Shown one piece after another: positions 46,781 through 58,734 of a stretch of DNA of 64,000 nt. The stretch is from Volvox africanus. Lineage: Eukaryota > Chlorophyta > Chlorophyceae > Chlamydomonadales > Volvocaceae. Every line of letters starts with the position of its first letter. Position 1 is the first letter of the stretch. The position numbers were made by a program, and so were the translations under genes. The stretch covers positions 5,614,501-5,678,500 of the forward strand of contig BSDZ01000094.1 of NCBI GenBank assembly GCA_030268105.1, in the 5' to 3' direction. The notes beneath the pieces are model-generated. The model did no database searches and was not told the DNA's origin. It worked only from the letters and a program-made list of their open reading frames with translations.

Positions 46781-48671
46781 ATGGCCCAGGCATCCAAGCA
46801 GTCGTGTTTTGTCCGTGGAAATCGTAACATCGCGACCGTGCATACAGCCCTATTAGGTGTACAAAATGTACAGATCTATCGCACGTTGCAATCCACTGTC
46901 TGCAAATACGAAATGGCAAATTGGACGGCTGAGAACCGACGACCGCACGTCCACGAAGGATACTACTTTCGGTCGGCAACGGAAGAGGACCTTCCCAGCA
47001 TTCAAAGACTTGTGCTAATAGAAAAGTGCGTTGGGGCTGCAATTTTATCCTAAGTTCATCCTGCTTCTAACCGCTATATAGGAAATGCGAGAAGTCGGAG
47101 GGCGCCAACCAGTCCTTCTGGCTAATTGATTAGGCAGCGAAACTTACCAACCACTATGATTCTGAAGCCCGAAGACCTGACGAATGCACATTTTGAACAC
47201 AAAGGTTCAGGGCAGACCCACGGTTCCCATCCAGACTAGTCCGCCCAAGCTGTGGGATATCTTGGTGCATACTTGTCAGCCAAGTCATTGGGGTCCGACT
47301 GTTTCCAGAGGGCTTTCCGTCCCCCGACACCTTCTTGTCCAGAAGGCCACCTCTCTCCGCATATTTTGTAAAAAAAAGTATCCTCTCAGTGATCCAGAAC
47401 TCCTTGATCCGAAACCCGCAGTTGACCCGACACCACGCCCTCGCCGCCCCTCCTCTTTCGTCGAACTGCCATGACATGCTTACAGGATGAACCCTCTGGG
47501 CTTGGATCCACGCCGCTTCACAGTTGCCTGCTGCATGCGCATTGACGTTACTGCTGCTCCCGGTAGATCAGCTGGCTCCCCGCCGGCCACTCCAGGGACG
47601 GCCAGCACCACCGACGCTGTGGTAGGGATTGTTCAGATTGTTCCCCTTAGGTCTTCAGGTGCCGGTGAGGGAGCGGTGAAGCTGCAGAGCTTGGTAGTTT
47701 CTCCCGAGCACAGGTAATTGGGGACGGCGGACAAGTGACCGAAGGGTATTAGGTAGCAATATGGTAGTGGTACGTAGGAACATGTACGGCACGAAACTAA
47801 CCGGCAGGACCCCGCCGGCCGCAGGGATGAACCAGAGACGGTCATCATGGCCAGCTGATATCTCTCTGACCCATACCACGTCCTTCTGACCATTTACATG
47901 ATGGTTGTTGTATCTCTGTTGTGTCCGCCTACAAAGGCTCGATCGGAACGATGACCGTCTGCGGTCCAATCCTTGACACTACCCGTAGATACCCCAGGAT
48001 ACTACAATGGTGACGGTGGATTGTAGATTCTTCTTGACATATCGAATGACCCTCACCCTTATTATCAATTTGTTCCAGGAAGAAAGGCCTGGGATCGGCC
48101 CTGGTGTGCCAGCGGCTCTCTGCCCTCCGTCCAGGGACCGCAATTTGGCTGACCGCCGTGGAGTGCGGGGTGAGCTTCTATCGCCGGCTGGGCTTCCTAC
48201 AGCGGGAGCTGCGGGAGGTGCCCAGGTAGGTGGCCGCTGTCGGGGTATCTTGTGAGGGTCGTGTTCGGGCGGCATTTCATTTTCTTTTACCAGCTGGGGG
48301 CAAAACGACTTCGGGTAAATCGGGTGAGCTGGCGTCTGCTGGTGAGCGGCTGCGGGGAGCCGTAGGAGGCAGACCCTGATGCCCTGGTTCTTTAATATCA
48401 ATTTTGACCCCGGTGAATACGAGCTTGCTGCTAGCCGAAATCCTACAATTTACTAAGGAATGAAATGTAATGATTTTTTCTATAGTAAATAAGTTTAAAT
48501 CGTGCATTGGCGCACAGGGAACTGCTTTTCGAGGTTGCTGCGGGAACTGTTGTGGCGCGCCTTGCGGTTAATCAGCGGTTGGTGGTTATGAGCACTACGG
48601 CACCACCCACCCCAACGATTTCTCCCACCAGCACCGACACAATCGTCCCACCTCTCCAAAATGACCGCTAA
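46781..48671 (+). CDS. GNAT-family N-acetyltransferase
   Basis: Four exons join in phase to 257 aa: 46781-47025, 47486-47713, 48079-48225, 48518-48671 (TAA). The domain begins YYFRSATEEDLPSIQRLV in exon 1; exon 2 has AVVGIVQIVPL and VKLQSLVVSPEHR; exon 3 starts KKGLGSALVCQRLSAL, giving the acetyl-CoA loop R-x-x-G-x-G at 158-163, and ends VSFYRRLGFLQRELREVP, the usual GNAT close. Substrate cannot be told. The N-terminal ~60 residues are variable (possible targeting). The C-terminal Pro/Thr tail (TTAPPTPTISPTSTD) is low complexity. Introns 1 and 2 each carry a repeat element found elsewhere in the window. I chose the ATG at 46781, the first in the open frame. Confidence 0.85.
47089..47371 (+). 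repeat. Dispersed repeat, copy 2, in GNAT intron 1
   Basis: Matches the two blocks of copy 1 (35198-35240 and 35805-36028) as one continuous piece, and ends like it at TTTTGTAAAA, here followed by a longer A-run (eight A). Copy 2 lacks the 560-bp segment of copy 1. Confidence 0.75.
47906..48004 (-). mobile_element. 98-bp-family element in GNAT intron 2
   Basis: In reverse complement it reads TAGTATCCTGGGGTATCTAC at one end and GCCTTTGTAGGCGGACACAA then CAGAGATACAA at the other, the same ends and length as the insertion in pol at 30972-31069; the middle is more diverged. Flanks share ATGGT, possibly a decayed target duplication. Confidence 0.65.
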
Positions 48672-50719
48672 TATATTCCTTGTGGCAACTGAGTGATGTG
48701 AATAATTCTTTCATGTTCGCAAAATTACAAGAAATGAGTTGACGCCTTAGTTGATTCGGCAGATTCGGCTGGATGCCGGCGGTGGGTGCTGAACCTGGGA
48801 AAAGCACTGATTTCGGAGAAGTCGGCATGGGAGACTGGATGAGGGTGCCCCGAAATACCGGGGAAGGTAGGGACTGCCAGGTTAGTGGCCACGGGTGAAG
48901 TACCCCCCTATCCCACACACAAGAGAAAGAAATGAGCAGGTCTGCAGGCCATTCTGGATTGCGCCGCTGGAAGTGTAGGGAACGAACGCACGTGAATTCG
49001 AACCTGATGACGATGGTGGGTGATCGACGGCATCGTGATGTGTTTTTTTCCCTCCGTGTATTTGTTCCTGTACAAAAGTAATAAAGCTGCTGTTTGGGTG
49101 AATTCGGGTTTGTGGCTGGAAACGTGGTTGGTTGAGCTCATGTGTTGGGGTGATGGTTCAGGGACAGTTGATGATGTCACGACATAGCATGGAAGTGATG
49201 TGTCACGATGCAACACGACAGTGACGGTACGGCACATACTGTGTACGATATTCGCCCCTATGTCGTGACTACGAGACCAGGCCTGGGACGAAGTGGGCGA
49301 CATCATTGTATTCGTTAAGTATCCTGTCAGCGGCCATACGGGTCCTTAGCTAGGTCGTAGCATCATTGTGACATGCGTGGTGTCGCATGCATGTACGTGT
49401 TGACAGATGTCCATCATAAGGCTTGCCGCAGCAGGCCAGTCGCTTACATGACAAGCCCTCCAATATCCGAAAGAGTTTTTTGTTCTGGCTAGCTCATGGT
49501 GCATAGCAGTATTGCGTCTTTTCCAAACGTAATATCGAGAAAATTGCGCACATGTGTCTTTGTAGACGTACCGGTACCCTGGCCCTCTAATGCATGTTTG
49601 ACGACTTTGTATTAGTCATGGCATGTCGTCTTAGGCGGCGGCATTACCCACAACAACTCGGCATACACGCAACTTACATGGCGTCGGTTATTACAATCAT
49701 GTGATGTAGATAGATTACGCGTAGTATCATCACGTCTGTAAAGGTCTCTGCTACAGCCAGCCACCTTCGGAGCTTTCTATATGCAATTATACATACAAAT
49801 TTACATCAGACGTGCGTTAGTGGGCAGCGATAATGCATTTTGGAAAACACATGGCTGGCCTGGGAGAGGTTTTTGCAGTAAACTGTCATGGTTGCTATAC
49901 CAAATGCAATGGACGATGGAGCTTGAGTGTGCAGCGAGCGCACAATCATCAGAGTCTGCTCTCTGCTGTGAGCTGGACTCGAATCCGAACTTGTGGATTG
50001 AAAAATTGCAAACCACTTGGCCATCGTTTGCAATCGTCTGCCTATTTGCTTGCCAATTGTACACGTGTGCTCCTCAGGAAAGTCATATGACAAAATATTG
50101 ATAAATATTTCATTTCTAAGACATAGGCAATCCATCAAGGCGTCTCAAACTCAACAGCCAGATCATCATTGATAGATTTGTATAAAGGTCACAGTCACAC
50201 TGGACATCCTTGCCACTGACACATCCATAAAACCCATGATTAGGGTGTCGCACTGGGGGCGGCTCACCGTGCACAAACGGCACATACGAGCACCAAGGTC
50301 CCTTAACCCGGGCCGAACCCGAGCACTAAAAGGGAGGGGGGAGCAGCGGCGTACGTTCGTCTTTCCAACTGCATTCCTCACTTCAACGGCTCCAGCTCAA
50401 GCCAGCGGGTGTTCCCGCACACAAGCACATACTGCCAGGCAGACCCACAAGCACAGGAACAAAGCCTGACCAACACGAAGGAGAACACCAAGGGGCCAGC
50501 AAAGAGGAACGCAAGCTGCTCACTAACCCAAAAGAGGGCTCTCTAGATCGCCTGATGGACAGCCACTATCTACGTAAAAAACATCAAGCAGAACCGGACA
50601 CAGAAGGGCCGGCCTGCTCACCCGCTCCTGCGGTACTACTTAGGGTTACCGCGGCCGGAACCAACACTTTTGAATGCTGAGCTTCTGCCCCATGTGCGCC
50701 CTCAAGTGCAATATATAAA
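48672..50719. other. Gene-poor stretch
   Basis: Short frames only; 49781-50138 is open on both strands but without motifs. No RNA gene was recognised. It separates the 3' ends of GNAT (+) and IGPD (-). Confidence 0.35.
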
Positions 50720-51469
50720 CTACTGCTGCGTTAACACGCCCTTCGAGCTGGCAATTTGCCCTGCCCGTCGCGCATCATATTCACACGCACGGCGCAACGC
50801 GCGCGCAAATGCCTTGAATGTTGCCTCCACTATGTGATGAGAGTTTTTCCCAGCCAGCTGACGAATGTGAAGAGTTGTTCCCGACGTGTTGGCGAAAGAC
50901 ATAAAGAAGTGTTCCACGAGTTCCGTATCAAAATTGCCGATCCGCTGGGCCGGGATGGTGAGGTTGCAGCTGAGGTGCGGCCGTCCTGATAGATCCAGCA
51001 CGACGTGGGTCAGGGCCTCATCAAGAGGAGCACTAAACTCGCCAAAGCGGTGGATTCCCTTGCGATCGCCGAGCGCTTGTGAGAGGGCCGTGCCGAGCGC
51101 CAGCGCTATATCCTCGACGGTGTGATGATCGTCAATCCACACATCGCCGCTGGCCTTGACGGTAAGGTCGAAAAGTCCATGTGAGGCAATCTGGTCGAGC
51201 ATATGGTTGAGAAACCCCACGGGCGTATCAACGACGCAAATGCCCGTGCCATCCAAGTTGATGGTGACCTCCACCTCCGTTTCTTTCGTTTTCCGTTTAA
51301 CGGTTCCAACCCGATACGGACGACTGATAGCGGGAGGAATTTGGGTAGCGGCTTCTGTGTGTGGACCGGTGTGCACCGGCGTGGCGGCCATTATCATTCG
51401 GCTGCAACGAGCAACGCGGCTCCTACGTTGCAGCCCTGGGACTTGCACAAATTGTGTAGACGTCAGCAT
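50720..51469 (-). CDS. IGPD: Imidazoleglycerol-phosphate dehydratase, plastid-targeted
   Basis: A single uninterrupted 249-aa frame from ATG (51469) to TAG. It catalyses the dehydration of imidazole-glycerol phosphate to imidazole-acetol phosphate, the sixth step of histidine synthesis. Both Mn-binding motifs are present: DDHHTVED (HH at 115-116, E119) and [12 protein letters not shown] (HH at 211-212). [30 protein letters not shown] and DLSGRPHL are also typical. The first ~35 residues ([20 protein letters not shown], Arg/Ser-rich, no acidic residue until later) look like a chloroplast transit peptide, as known for plant IGPD. Length fits the family (about 250-270 with transit peptide). Unlike its neighbours it has no introns. 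Confidence 0.95.
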   Translation of the reverse strand: MLTSTQFVQVPGLQRRSRVARCSRMIMAATPVHTGPHTEAATQIPPAISRPYRVGTVKRKTKETEVEVTINLDGTGICVVDTPVGFLNHMLDQIASHGLFDLTVKASGDVWIDDHHTVEDIALALGTALSQALGDRKGIHRFGEFSAPLDEALTHVVLDLSGRPHLSCNLTIPAQRIGNFDTELVEHFFMSFANTSGTTLHIRQLAGKNSHHIVEATFKAFARALRRACEYDARRAGQIASSKGVLTQQ

Positions 51470-51909
51470 TAGGAAGGCTGTAGTCCTATTTAATTCTCAC
51501 AACAAGAATAAAGACTTTGTCTTAAAGAAAGCGCCTCTGCAGCCGTTCTGTAGCCTAGGGCAGAACCAGAAATCTAATTATTTTTGAGATTCAATTTCAT
51601 TACTTGTTTTCATATCCTTGCAGTTGGTCTCGGAGGATCAGTTTACTCACCCTTAAGTACGCTCGGCTATGTTAGCTCTTATATATGACTAAAGAAGTTA
51701 AACTGATTATGCAAAGAACATACCAGATCGCAAAGGAGACAATATCTTGACCTTCCTACAGTTTGCGGGGTAGCTCTTCTCCTGAAAGCCTCAAATATTG
51801 CCGGTCTGGTTTTCCTTGTTACCTTGTTTTATTACGGAGCGAAGGATACATTTATCATAAGTAATTTCTGCACTGCAAGAACTTAGCTCTCAGCTTGCAT
51901 CGGAGCTTA
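51470..51909. promoter_or_regulatory. Divergent promoter region, IGPD (-) and PEX4 (+)
   Basis: 440 bp between two diverging start codons. On the minus strand TATATAAG (about 51680-51687) lies 210 bp upstream of the IGPD ATG and is a good TATA-box match. No other gene is seen. Confidence 0.35.
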
Positions 51910-53269
51910 ATGGCAACTGCCCGGCAACGTCTCTTAAAGGTACAGATGTACAAGGAACGATGACAAGTGTTGCGTAGAAATCTCAATTCGTAGGTGCCAC
52001 CCTGAGTGTTACCCTCGTATGAGCAGGAGTTCAGAGAGGCACAGAAAGCTAAAGCGGATGACACCGGTATCACGCTGATCCCAAGCGAGACAAACTTATT
52101 TGCGTGGCGGGCTACTCTACGAGTATGTCTCGTCTTAACCGTAGCTGCCTTACGGGCTTGCAACCACCTGACAGTTGCTCCCGACATAACAGGGTCCCAA
52201 GGATACCCCTTTTGAGGGCGGGAATTTTGAGCTCATCATCAACGTTCCAGAACAGTATCCTCTACAACCTCCGTCGGTCCGCTACCGCACACGAATATTC
52301 CATCCCAACATTCATTTCAAGGTAAGCACGCCCGACTTTACCGGAACCCATTAACCCTTTAAGCACGCTAGCTCGATTGTACCCGAATCCACCTCCTTTA
52401 CATTTATTAAACCCCTCTCGCAATTCTTAACGCAGATGAACCCACCTACCAATGCGTCTTACCGTCATTCCCATGTTCCATCAAAGCCTATTCTCAGCCC
52501 GGATGCAAATATACGCTTGTCAACCCCACATTTTCGCTATACCTCAACAGACAGGTGAAATCTGCCTCGATATCTTGAAGAATGCATGGAGCCCCGCTTG
52601 GACTCTCCACTCGGTCTGCCAGGCGGTATTGGCACTCATGTCCGCCCCCGCGCCTGATAGCCCATTGAATTGCGATGCCGGTAAGAGGGCTTCAGTAACA
52701 CGTTCCAAAACCACGAGTGGGGCCAACTTAGTTAACGATTGGATCAGCGAAATCAACGAGAAGATCCAGCCGGGGGCATGGAGGACATCGAAGAAGAGAA
52801 GAAGAAGGGATGGGACGTCGCCATCGTTGTTAGGCGACGATGAAGCTAGTACAGGAACTATCCAGACAACTCTCCTTGTAAATTCGTTCCCTATTAACAC
52901 CGGCCAAGTGGCAATCACAAGGGAGCAAGGTGGGGACGCGGGGTCAGATGCGGCATGTCAGGAGGTCCATCATGCACTCTTACCAGCAAGAGCTTATTTT
53001 ACGGGTCTAGGTTCGTGGTCGAGAGAGGATATGCGTGCGCAGATCTGGTGTCGGCATAAAAAGAAGGTGAAATGTCGTCGGCCTGCGTTATGCCATTTCC
53101 TGTGTTTCCAAGAGTTACGCCCTTTATAAGCCTTCGCCCCTCCCGTATCATTGTCCTCCTCATTTGGACAGGCAACCTGCTCCGCTTCGGGGATATCCGG
53201 GGGTACAACTCCCTGGCCCGGATGTACACCCTTGACTTTGCGCAAGCCAAAATAACTGGCATGCCTTGA
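51910..53269 (+). CDS. PEX4: Peroxin-4, peroxisomal E2 ubiquitin-conjugating enzyme
   Basis: Five exons join in phase to 160 aa: 51910-51939, 52027-52122, 52193-52321, 52551-52680, 53172-53269 (TGA). The protein starts MATARQRLLKEFREAQKAKA. The E2 fold is clear: PFEGGNFELIINVPEQYPLQ, HPN at 79-81 (IFHPNIHFK), and the catalytic Cys90 in TGEICLDILKNAWSPAWTL. The end, GNLLRFGDIRGYNSLARMYT, is the PEX4/UBC21 signature, and the length fits (about 157 in plants). PEX4 ubiquitinates the cargo receptor PEX5 on the peroxisome membrane so that it can be recycled; it needs the membrane anchor PEX22. The first exon is only 30 nt and is supported by the start-site context and phase. Confidence 0.92.
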
Positions 53270-55221
53270 CCCCTGCCCAGTCCCAAGAGCTTGCTGCTGG
53301 TTTGGCGGATGCATAGAGGCTGGGGTGATACTGATGGTTGGAAGTAATAGAAGTAATGGTTGGTGAAAGCAATCAGGTGGGGGTCCATGCCGTGAATGAT
53401 AAAAACAACGGACACGTCGTGCTTGGTGAGAGTTGGTGCCAGCAGCCAGCAGCTAGGTACCAAAGTAGTAATCCTGGTGAACAACCCATGTGTACATTTT
53501 GGTCAGGAACCTTGAACCATCTCGCGTGAAGTAACGTTGAGAGCCTATATACCAGCATAGCCACGGTTGCTTGCTGGATGATGATGCATCGCTGTGTAGT
53601 CGCCACCTACGCACAGCATGTATGCACCTGCATTCGCCCACCTACACCAAAGTCCCGATAAGAAATGTTCGTACAGCATCTGACCATCTCGGATACTACC
53701 CGCATATACCAGGGGATATTACATCGGGCATTCATGGGCACCGGGCCTGCTGTTCTACGTTCACACCATGTCCATCCAGTGGTTACCCTATTCTTGCTGC
53801 AGCTGCTGGTATGCCCCCTGCTGCTGTTCTTCTGAGAGCAGCAGATGAACTTGCACTTTGCATGCCACCCACATTCTTCCATCGTGCTCCAATTTCAGCA
53901 GGTGCAACCCCCATCCTGGACCATGAGGAGGTGGCGGGCGCTCCAATTCATTGACAGAATGCATGTTGCATGTGTGTTTGTGCATTATACAGACTAATAA
54001 TAAACATTACTGTCGTACATTTAAAAGTACGCTAGCACGCTACATCTGGCTGGCTATCATACATGCATAATACATGTACGAAATGCTTCATCGCCTATCA
54101 GGAGCCCATATCCCTCACAATCCAGTTCACCATCGGGCGGAACACACCAGCAGCGGTATAGCGCACATCAAGAGCTGGTTCATAGAGAAGCCCTCACTGG
54201 CGCCACTGCCAATTCCGAAGCTGTCGTCGCAAGCTTCTGTGGCTGCCGGAGGCGTGGAGCCCCTGGAGGTGGACGCGCACCGGCTCTGAGGGCTGGGTCC
54301 TAAGTTGAAGAGGTCATCATGGGAGGGAGGCCATCATGGTGCACTCTTGGCATAGCAATTGTAGTGACATGTGCATGCAACTGACACGTGGGGCAGGCTT
54401 CATGAAGGCGTAAGTTGACCAGCGGGGCAGAGGTCGAGGTCAGATGGTTGCTGATTATCAGGGGTTCGGGCGGAACAGCGAAGCGAGGCCATGGCGCGAG
54501 GGTGCAGGTATCGTCGGCGTGGTGGAGCGGAGCGGGACAGGAGGCAGGGGCAGGATCCCCTAGCTGGTACAACTGAAAAGGAATTAAAAACATTATGAGA
54601 AAAATCAGAAAAAATGAGAAAAAAACTCAACAGATTGTGACTGTAGGAAGCCACTGCCACGATCTTCGTCCGACTGTCGATTAAGTTTTTTGAGAGCAAG
54701 TCTATGTAGAAATGATAATGCGAATGTTTCATGCCTTTCCGGAGGGGTTCCACTATGTTTAACGCAATGTCATATTCGCGCCCATCCTACTCCACGGTCT
54801 GCTTACGGCATGTTCGGCAAGGTATTTCCTTTTATTCTTTTCCAATAAGCTGTAAGACTTGAGCGCCACTATCACCACAAGAGCGGAAAGCGCCCTTTTA
54901 ACATTCGAGTTGTAAGTAGTGATGATTAAATGAACAGGCCCTCCAGAAGTTACGCACATAGTTAGTGCACATAGAGTGCGAACCATACGTCCAGTTCCGG
55001 TTCACCGAACCCTTTTTAAAACCCTTAAACCCTTACACTGAGAATATTACCCAAGGATTCCTCGCGACGGCAAAGTCAAGCGCCGCGTATACCCCCATAC
55101 TGGAGCCGAAGTCCTCTGGTTTATTGGCCAACCTAGCAAGAAAGGCATATACCACAGCGTCTCTTTATAATATCTGAACCCGAGCTCGGAAGCTGTACAC
55201 AATTACCTTCGTGGTGATAAG
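53270..55221. other. Gene-poor, repeat-bearing stretch
   Basis: No recognisable gene. A plus frame at 54074-54289 reads IAHIKSWFIEKPSLAPLPIP but is isolated. 54560-54720 is AT-rich. See the separate entry for a possible third 98-bp-family element. Confidence 0.3.
53625..53727 (-). mobile_element. Possible third, diverged copy of the 98-bp family
   Basis: In reverse complement it begins GTAATATCCCCTGGTATATG followed by CGGGTAGTATC and ends with CTTTGGTGTAGGTGGGCGAA and GCATACAT. Both ends and the spacing agree with the element at 47906-48004, at a lower identity than between the other two. Confidence 0.4.
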
Positions 55222-55775
55222 GAGTGTGCCGTGATCCAGCCGAACGCTGCTATTCCAGCGTTGCGTTGCGTTGCGTTGGTGTACGATGCAACCAACACTC
55301 TTGCTTCTGCTTCTTGACGACCAGGAAGTGCCCTGTGATGATCACTACACACTTTACACATCTGATGTCATGACTGTGTACAGAGAGCTGCTGGGGAGTG
55401 CAGCCCAATGGCAAGGTGGAGGGCAGGTGGAGGGCATACAAGCAACCTTACGTTCGCATCCTCCTTTATGTTGCTGAGATCATCCATGGCCATCATTATA
55501 GCACTGACTAGCTTGTCTGAGGGTAGGATTTGCAAATCCTATTCTAGGTCCCTCGGCTGTGCTGCCCCTGCCATATTACACGAAAGGGCTGTACTCCCCA
55601 GCAGCTCTTTGTATGCTGCCATCACATATTATCATATCTTATCAGATGTGTGTAGTGATTACCACAGGGCACTTCCTGATCATCAAGAAGCGGAAGCAAG
55701 AGCATTGTGTCGTGCATGGAACACAATGAAGCTGGAAGAGCAGCGTTTGGCTGGATCACGGCACACGGATCTCTG
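55222..55775. repeat. Long inverted repeat, ~195-bp arms
   Basis: Left arm 55222-55418 pairs with right arm 55585-55775 (reverse complement), at roughly 80% identity with small indels; both start GTGTGCCGTGATCCAGCC and contain GAAGTGCCCTGTG and AGAGCTGCTGGGGAGT. The left arm has an extra GCGTT repeat (55256-55280). Each arm retains a related peptide reading around LLDDQEVPC..HY, so they look like decayed coding DNA of an unknown element. Confidence 0.7.
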
Positions 55776-58734
55776 ACCCATTCGCGAGCAATGAAGCTCA
55801 ACACCAAGTAACTCTCACCTCAATTATTGACGAGTGCCGTACATGCACCCTGGCCGTTATATCAGCGAACAGTAAATGCTCCTCGCGAAAGTGAAAATGC
55901 CTCAATCCAGTTCCCAACCATTTAAAGACGACGACGATTCAACAAGCACACAACTTCAGGATGTACAGAAAATCGTGTGCTTCACCATGACTTTGTTTTC
56001 ACAGATGCACTCAAACAACTAACGAAAGTTTGACACAACCACCTGGCAACCAAATCTCTCAATAACCCGGCAATGACACAGCACAGTGGTGGCCACAAAA
56101 ACAGGTGCAACCAGTTTCGCCACCATTGCTTTCCACCAACTCTCCCACAAGAGTGCCATCACATTGTCGAACTTGTCCTATCTTGGTACCTGCAATCACT
56201 TTGGCAGTCGCCCGATCAAGATAGGGGGCACGTCCTCCAGCCCTCCCGATTCCTGCTGTTGCTCCTGAACTGGTTGTACAAACAATGGAATGCAGGACGA
56301 GCTGTTCCAACAACAAGCGGGCGGCAGTTAGTCAGTTTCTGCCTCGTTGGCTGCCGGGTCCTACAAGCTGCACCAGCGGCAGCGTGCATGGCAACAGTGG
56401 CAGCGGTGGGGGCAGCGCCGCAATACTGGTAGCATCGACGTCCTTCACTTCGGGCACCACAGTAGCAGCACCCACTTGCTGCATCAGCCTCATCTTACCA
56501 AAATTACTGGCTGGCAGTATCTCCCCCGGACGCTATCCATTTGTAAACGACCTAACGGCCTAGAACTAATTCTTCATAGCTAAGGCGGATGCCAGACAAG
56601 CACTAGCTGCGTCACACCTACGTAGGCGCCTGAGGGACTCTTCAACACCTTGTTGACCCGCACGTCCCCCCTTGTTATTACCCCGCAGCTCTTCGAACAT
56701 GGTTGTAGCTCAGCCGCGTCCCCAGGGTCACTTAGGGTTTTCCTAGCGATCCAGCCGGTGGTGCCGCCACGGCTGGATGGAATCCAGGTGCATCACACCG
56801 GGTTCTTTCGTTGTGAGCCATAAGATGATAGAAGCATAGAACAAACTGTGGCTGACAACAAAAGAACTTGTAGAATCCCACCCAAAGAGGGGATTGGAGA
56901 GAGGCTTTTCTTTTTGTTTACATCTGTGGTACATAGGGCCTACATGCTGGTACGGGATGTGCTCCTGGACATTGTCGGCCTGTTGGGTCCCGTTCCAATA
57001 GGGAGTTGGTCTCTCGTCCAGCCTCCCAGACCCCAACGAAATCCAACAAATCACGCACTCCCAAGACAATTAAATCCCGTCCCAGAACTTATGCATTAGC
57101 ACACCAGGTAGTTATACGACTCGTGTGATAGCGCCTTTACTCCATCGGGAGGAAAACCCCATCAGGCCGTGTGCATGCCCCGCTCGGAGCCGAGAGCAGG
57201 CACCCGCCGCCTGATGACCAAAGCGGGAAGAGCCTAACTGACGAGATTGGGTGAGGGTAGCGGATGAGGGTAGTACTTACCGAATTTAGTACGGCAAATG
57301 AAGGGATGGGGTTACGGGGGCGTGGGGGAAGAAGGCGCGGATGGTAATCGAAATCGGGGTGGGGAAGATGCCACGGTCTCAATGCTGCATCCGTTAGTTG
57401 GTTGGGTGTTAGGTTTTTGCTGGGTGGGCTGAGTGGTCTTTGTGCGCCTTTGCCGGCACATAAACCCTAAGCATGAACCTGGCGGCCAATAGGCTTGCAG
57501 GCCGAAGGCAGGGGGTCGAAATGCATGGAGTACGATATTGGACAGCAAGCAGTTCAGTTCGCAATACACATGGTACATTGTACGGCATGCAGTACGGCTT
57601 AACAAACTCACAAACGCGCTTTGAGTGATCGTAGACGTCGACCCAGGGCTTTCACATGGAGAACCTGCGGGAAAAGCCCGTCTCGTCTACGTGAAAAGCG
57701 CAGCATTCTAACTGTTCTAATAAACCGTCCTGAACCATCAAGGAACTGGACTCCTCTCCAAACAGAGGTTTGCATTGCTCCGCATTTGCCTTTCCAACCG
57801 TAACGGCCATGATTGATGCTCGTTCCGCTGACCCCTCACCCAATATGAATATCGTTTGTGTATTTCATTCCCTAGGTCATCAGCACAGTCATCGCAGTAG
57901 GTAATAAGGGAAAGAGGAGGAAGGTCTTCAGGCGGGGCTGCTGGTGTAGATGGGCTGCCCTCAATCTACCCTCGGTACTCACCTAGTCTCTATTGGGTAT
58001 GGGTTTGCACATTGTAATCGTAGGAAGATGGTGCCTTTCCAGTCGTTTGGAACTTTGGATCCAACGAATGAGCTGCTTAACCTTCCTTTTTCCTCGTGCA
58101 GAAATCCCTGCGCAGAGCGCCGAAAAGTAAGTACAAGGTTGATGTGCGATCTTGTCCCCTTTGCGGGCCGGTGGCTATGCATAGGAGCTGTGCGGGCAGC
58201 TTAAGGACATCGCGCACTTTGCTCAGAGTGCAATCTTCGATAGATCGCCAGGGTGAGGAGTCCTTGGGACGGGAGGGTCAGCAAGGCGAGATGGGGCCTG
58301 CGAAGTAGATAGCCCCTATAGCGCGCCGCGTCGTTCTGGCAGGACTGCTTTAGTCTGATTACGCGCTCCATGGTAATGTCTAACTGTTACCCCAAATGAA
58401 CTGGCCTGCATGTCTGTCCGTGAGCACGTGTCCCATCCATCCTTGCTGTCAGGTGCTTTCTGCCCAATTTTAGCAGGTCCTCTGTGTGCACACGCAGATT
58501 GAGCAACCCTTCCTGAATTAATTTTCTTCCCAAAGTACCGATAATGCTGTTTGCATGGCCACCTCCATGTCTTCCAGGGTGTTGGCCTACAATGAGGCAC
58601 ACATAGCGCCCAAGGTTATTCACGACTGCAAGTGCCTGGGCCCTTGGACCAGTGCAGCACAAATGTAGGTCATGCCGTTCCATGTCTGCAAGGCTGTGGA
58701 ATGAGTTCTGAGATTATACGTGTTAAGATGCAAT
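55776..58734. other. Repeat-rich stretch with decayed frames
   Basis: On the minus strand 56561-56316 (LMQQVGAATVVPEVKDVDAT, poly-Pro/Leu) and 56316-56059 (GGRAPYLDRATAKVIAGTKI, then DGTLVGELVESNGGETGCTC) read like one damaged protein, separated by a stop. 58683-58387 (-) has another protein-like frame (ANSIIGTLGRKLIQEGLLNL). None matches a family I know. I read them as remnants of an unidentified mobile element; no intact gene is seen. Confidence 0.35.

Noticed and set aside
49965..50000. GGATTCGAGTCC on the minus strand resembling a tRNA T-loop
   Set aside because: Stem bases do not pair and no other cloverleaf arm is visible.
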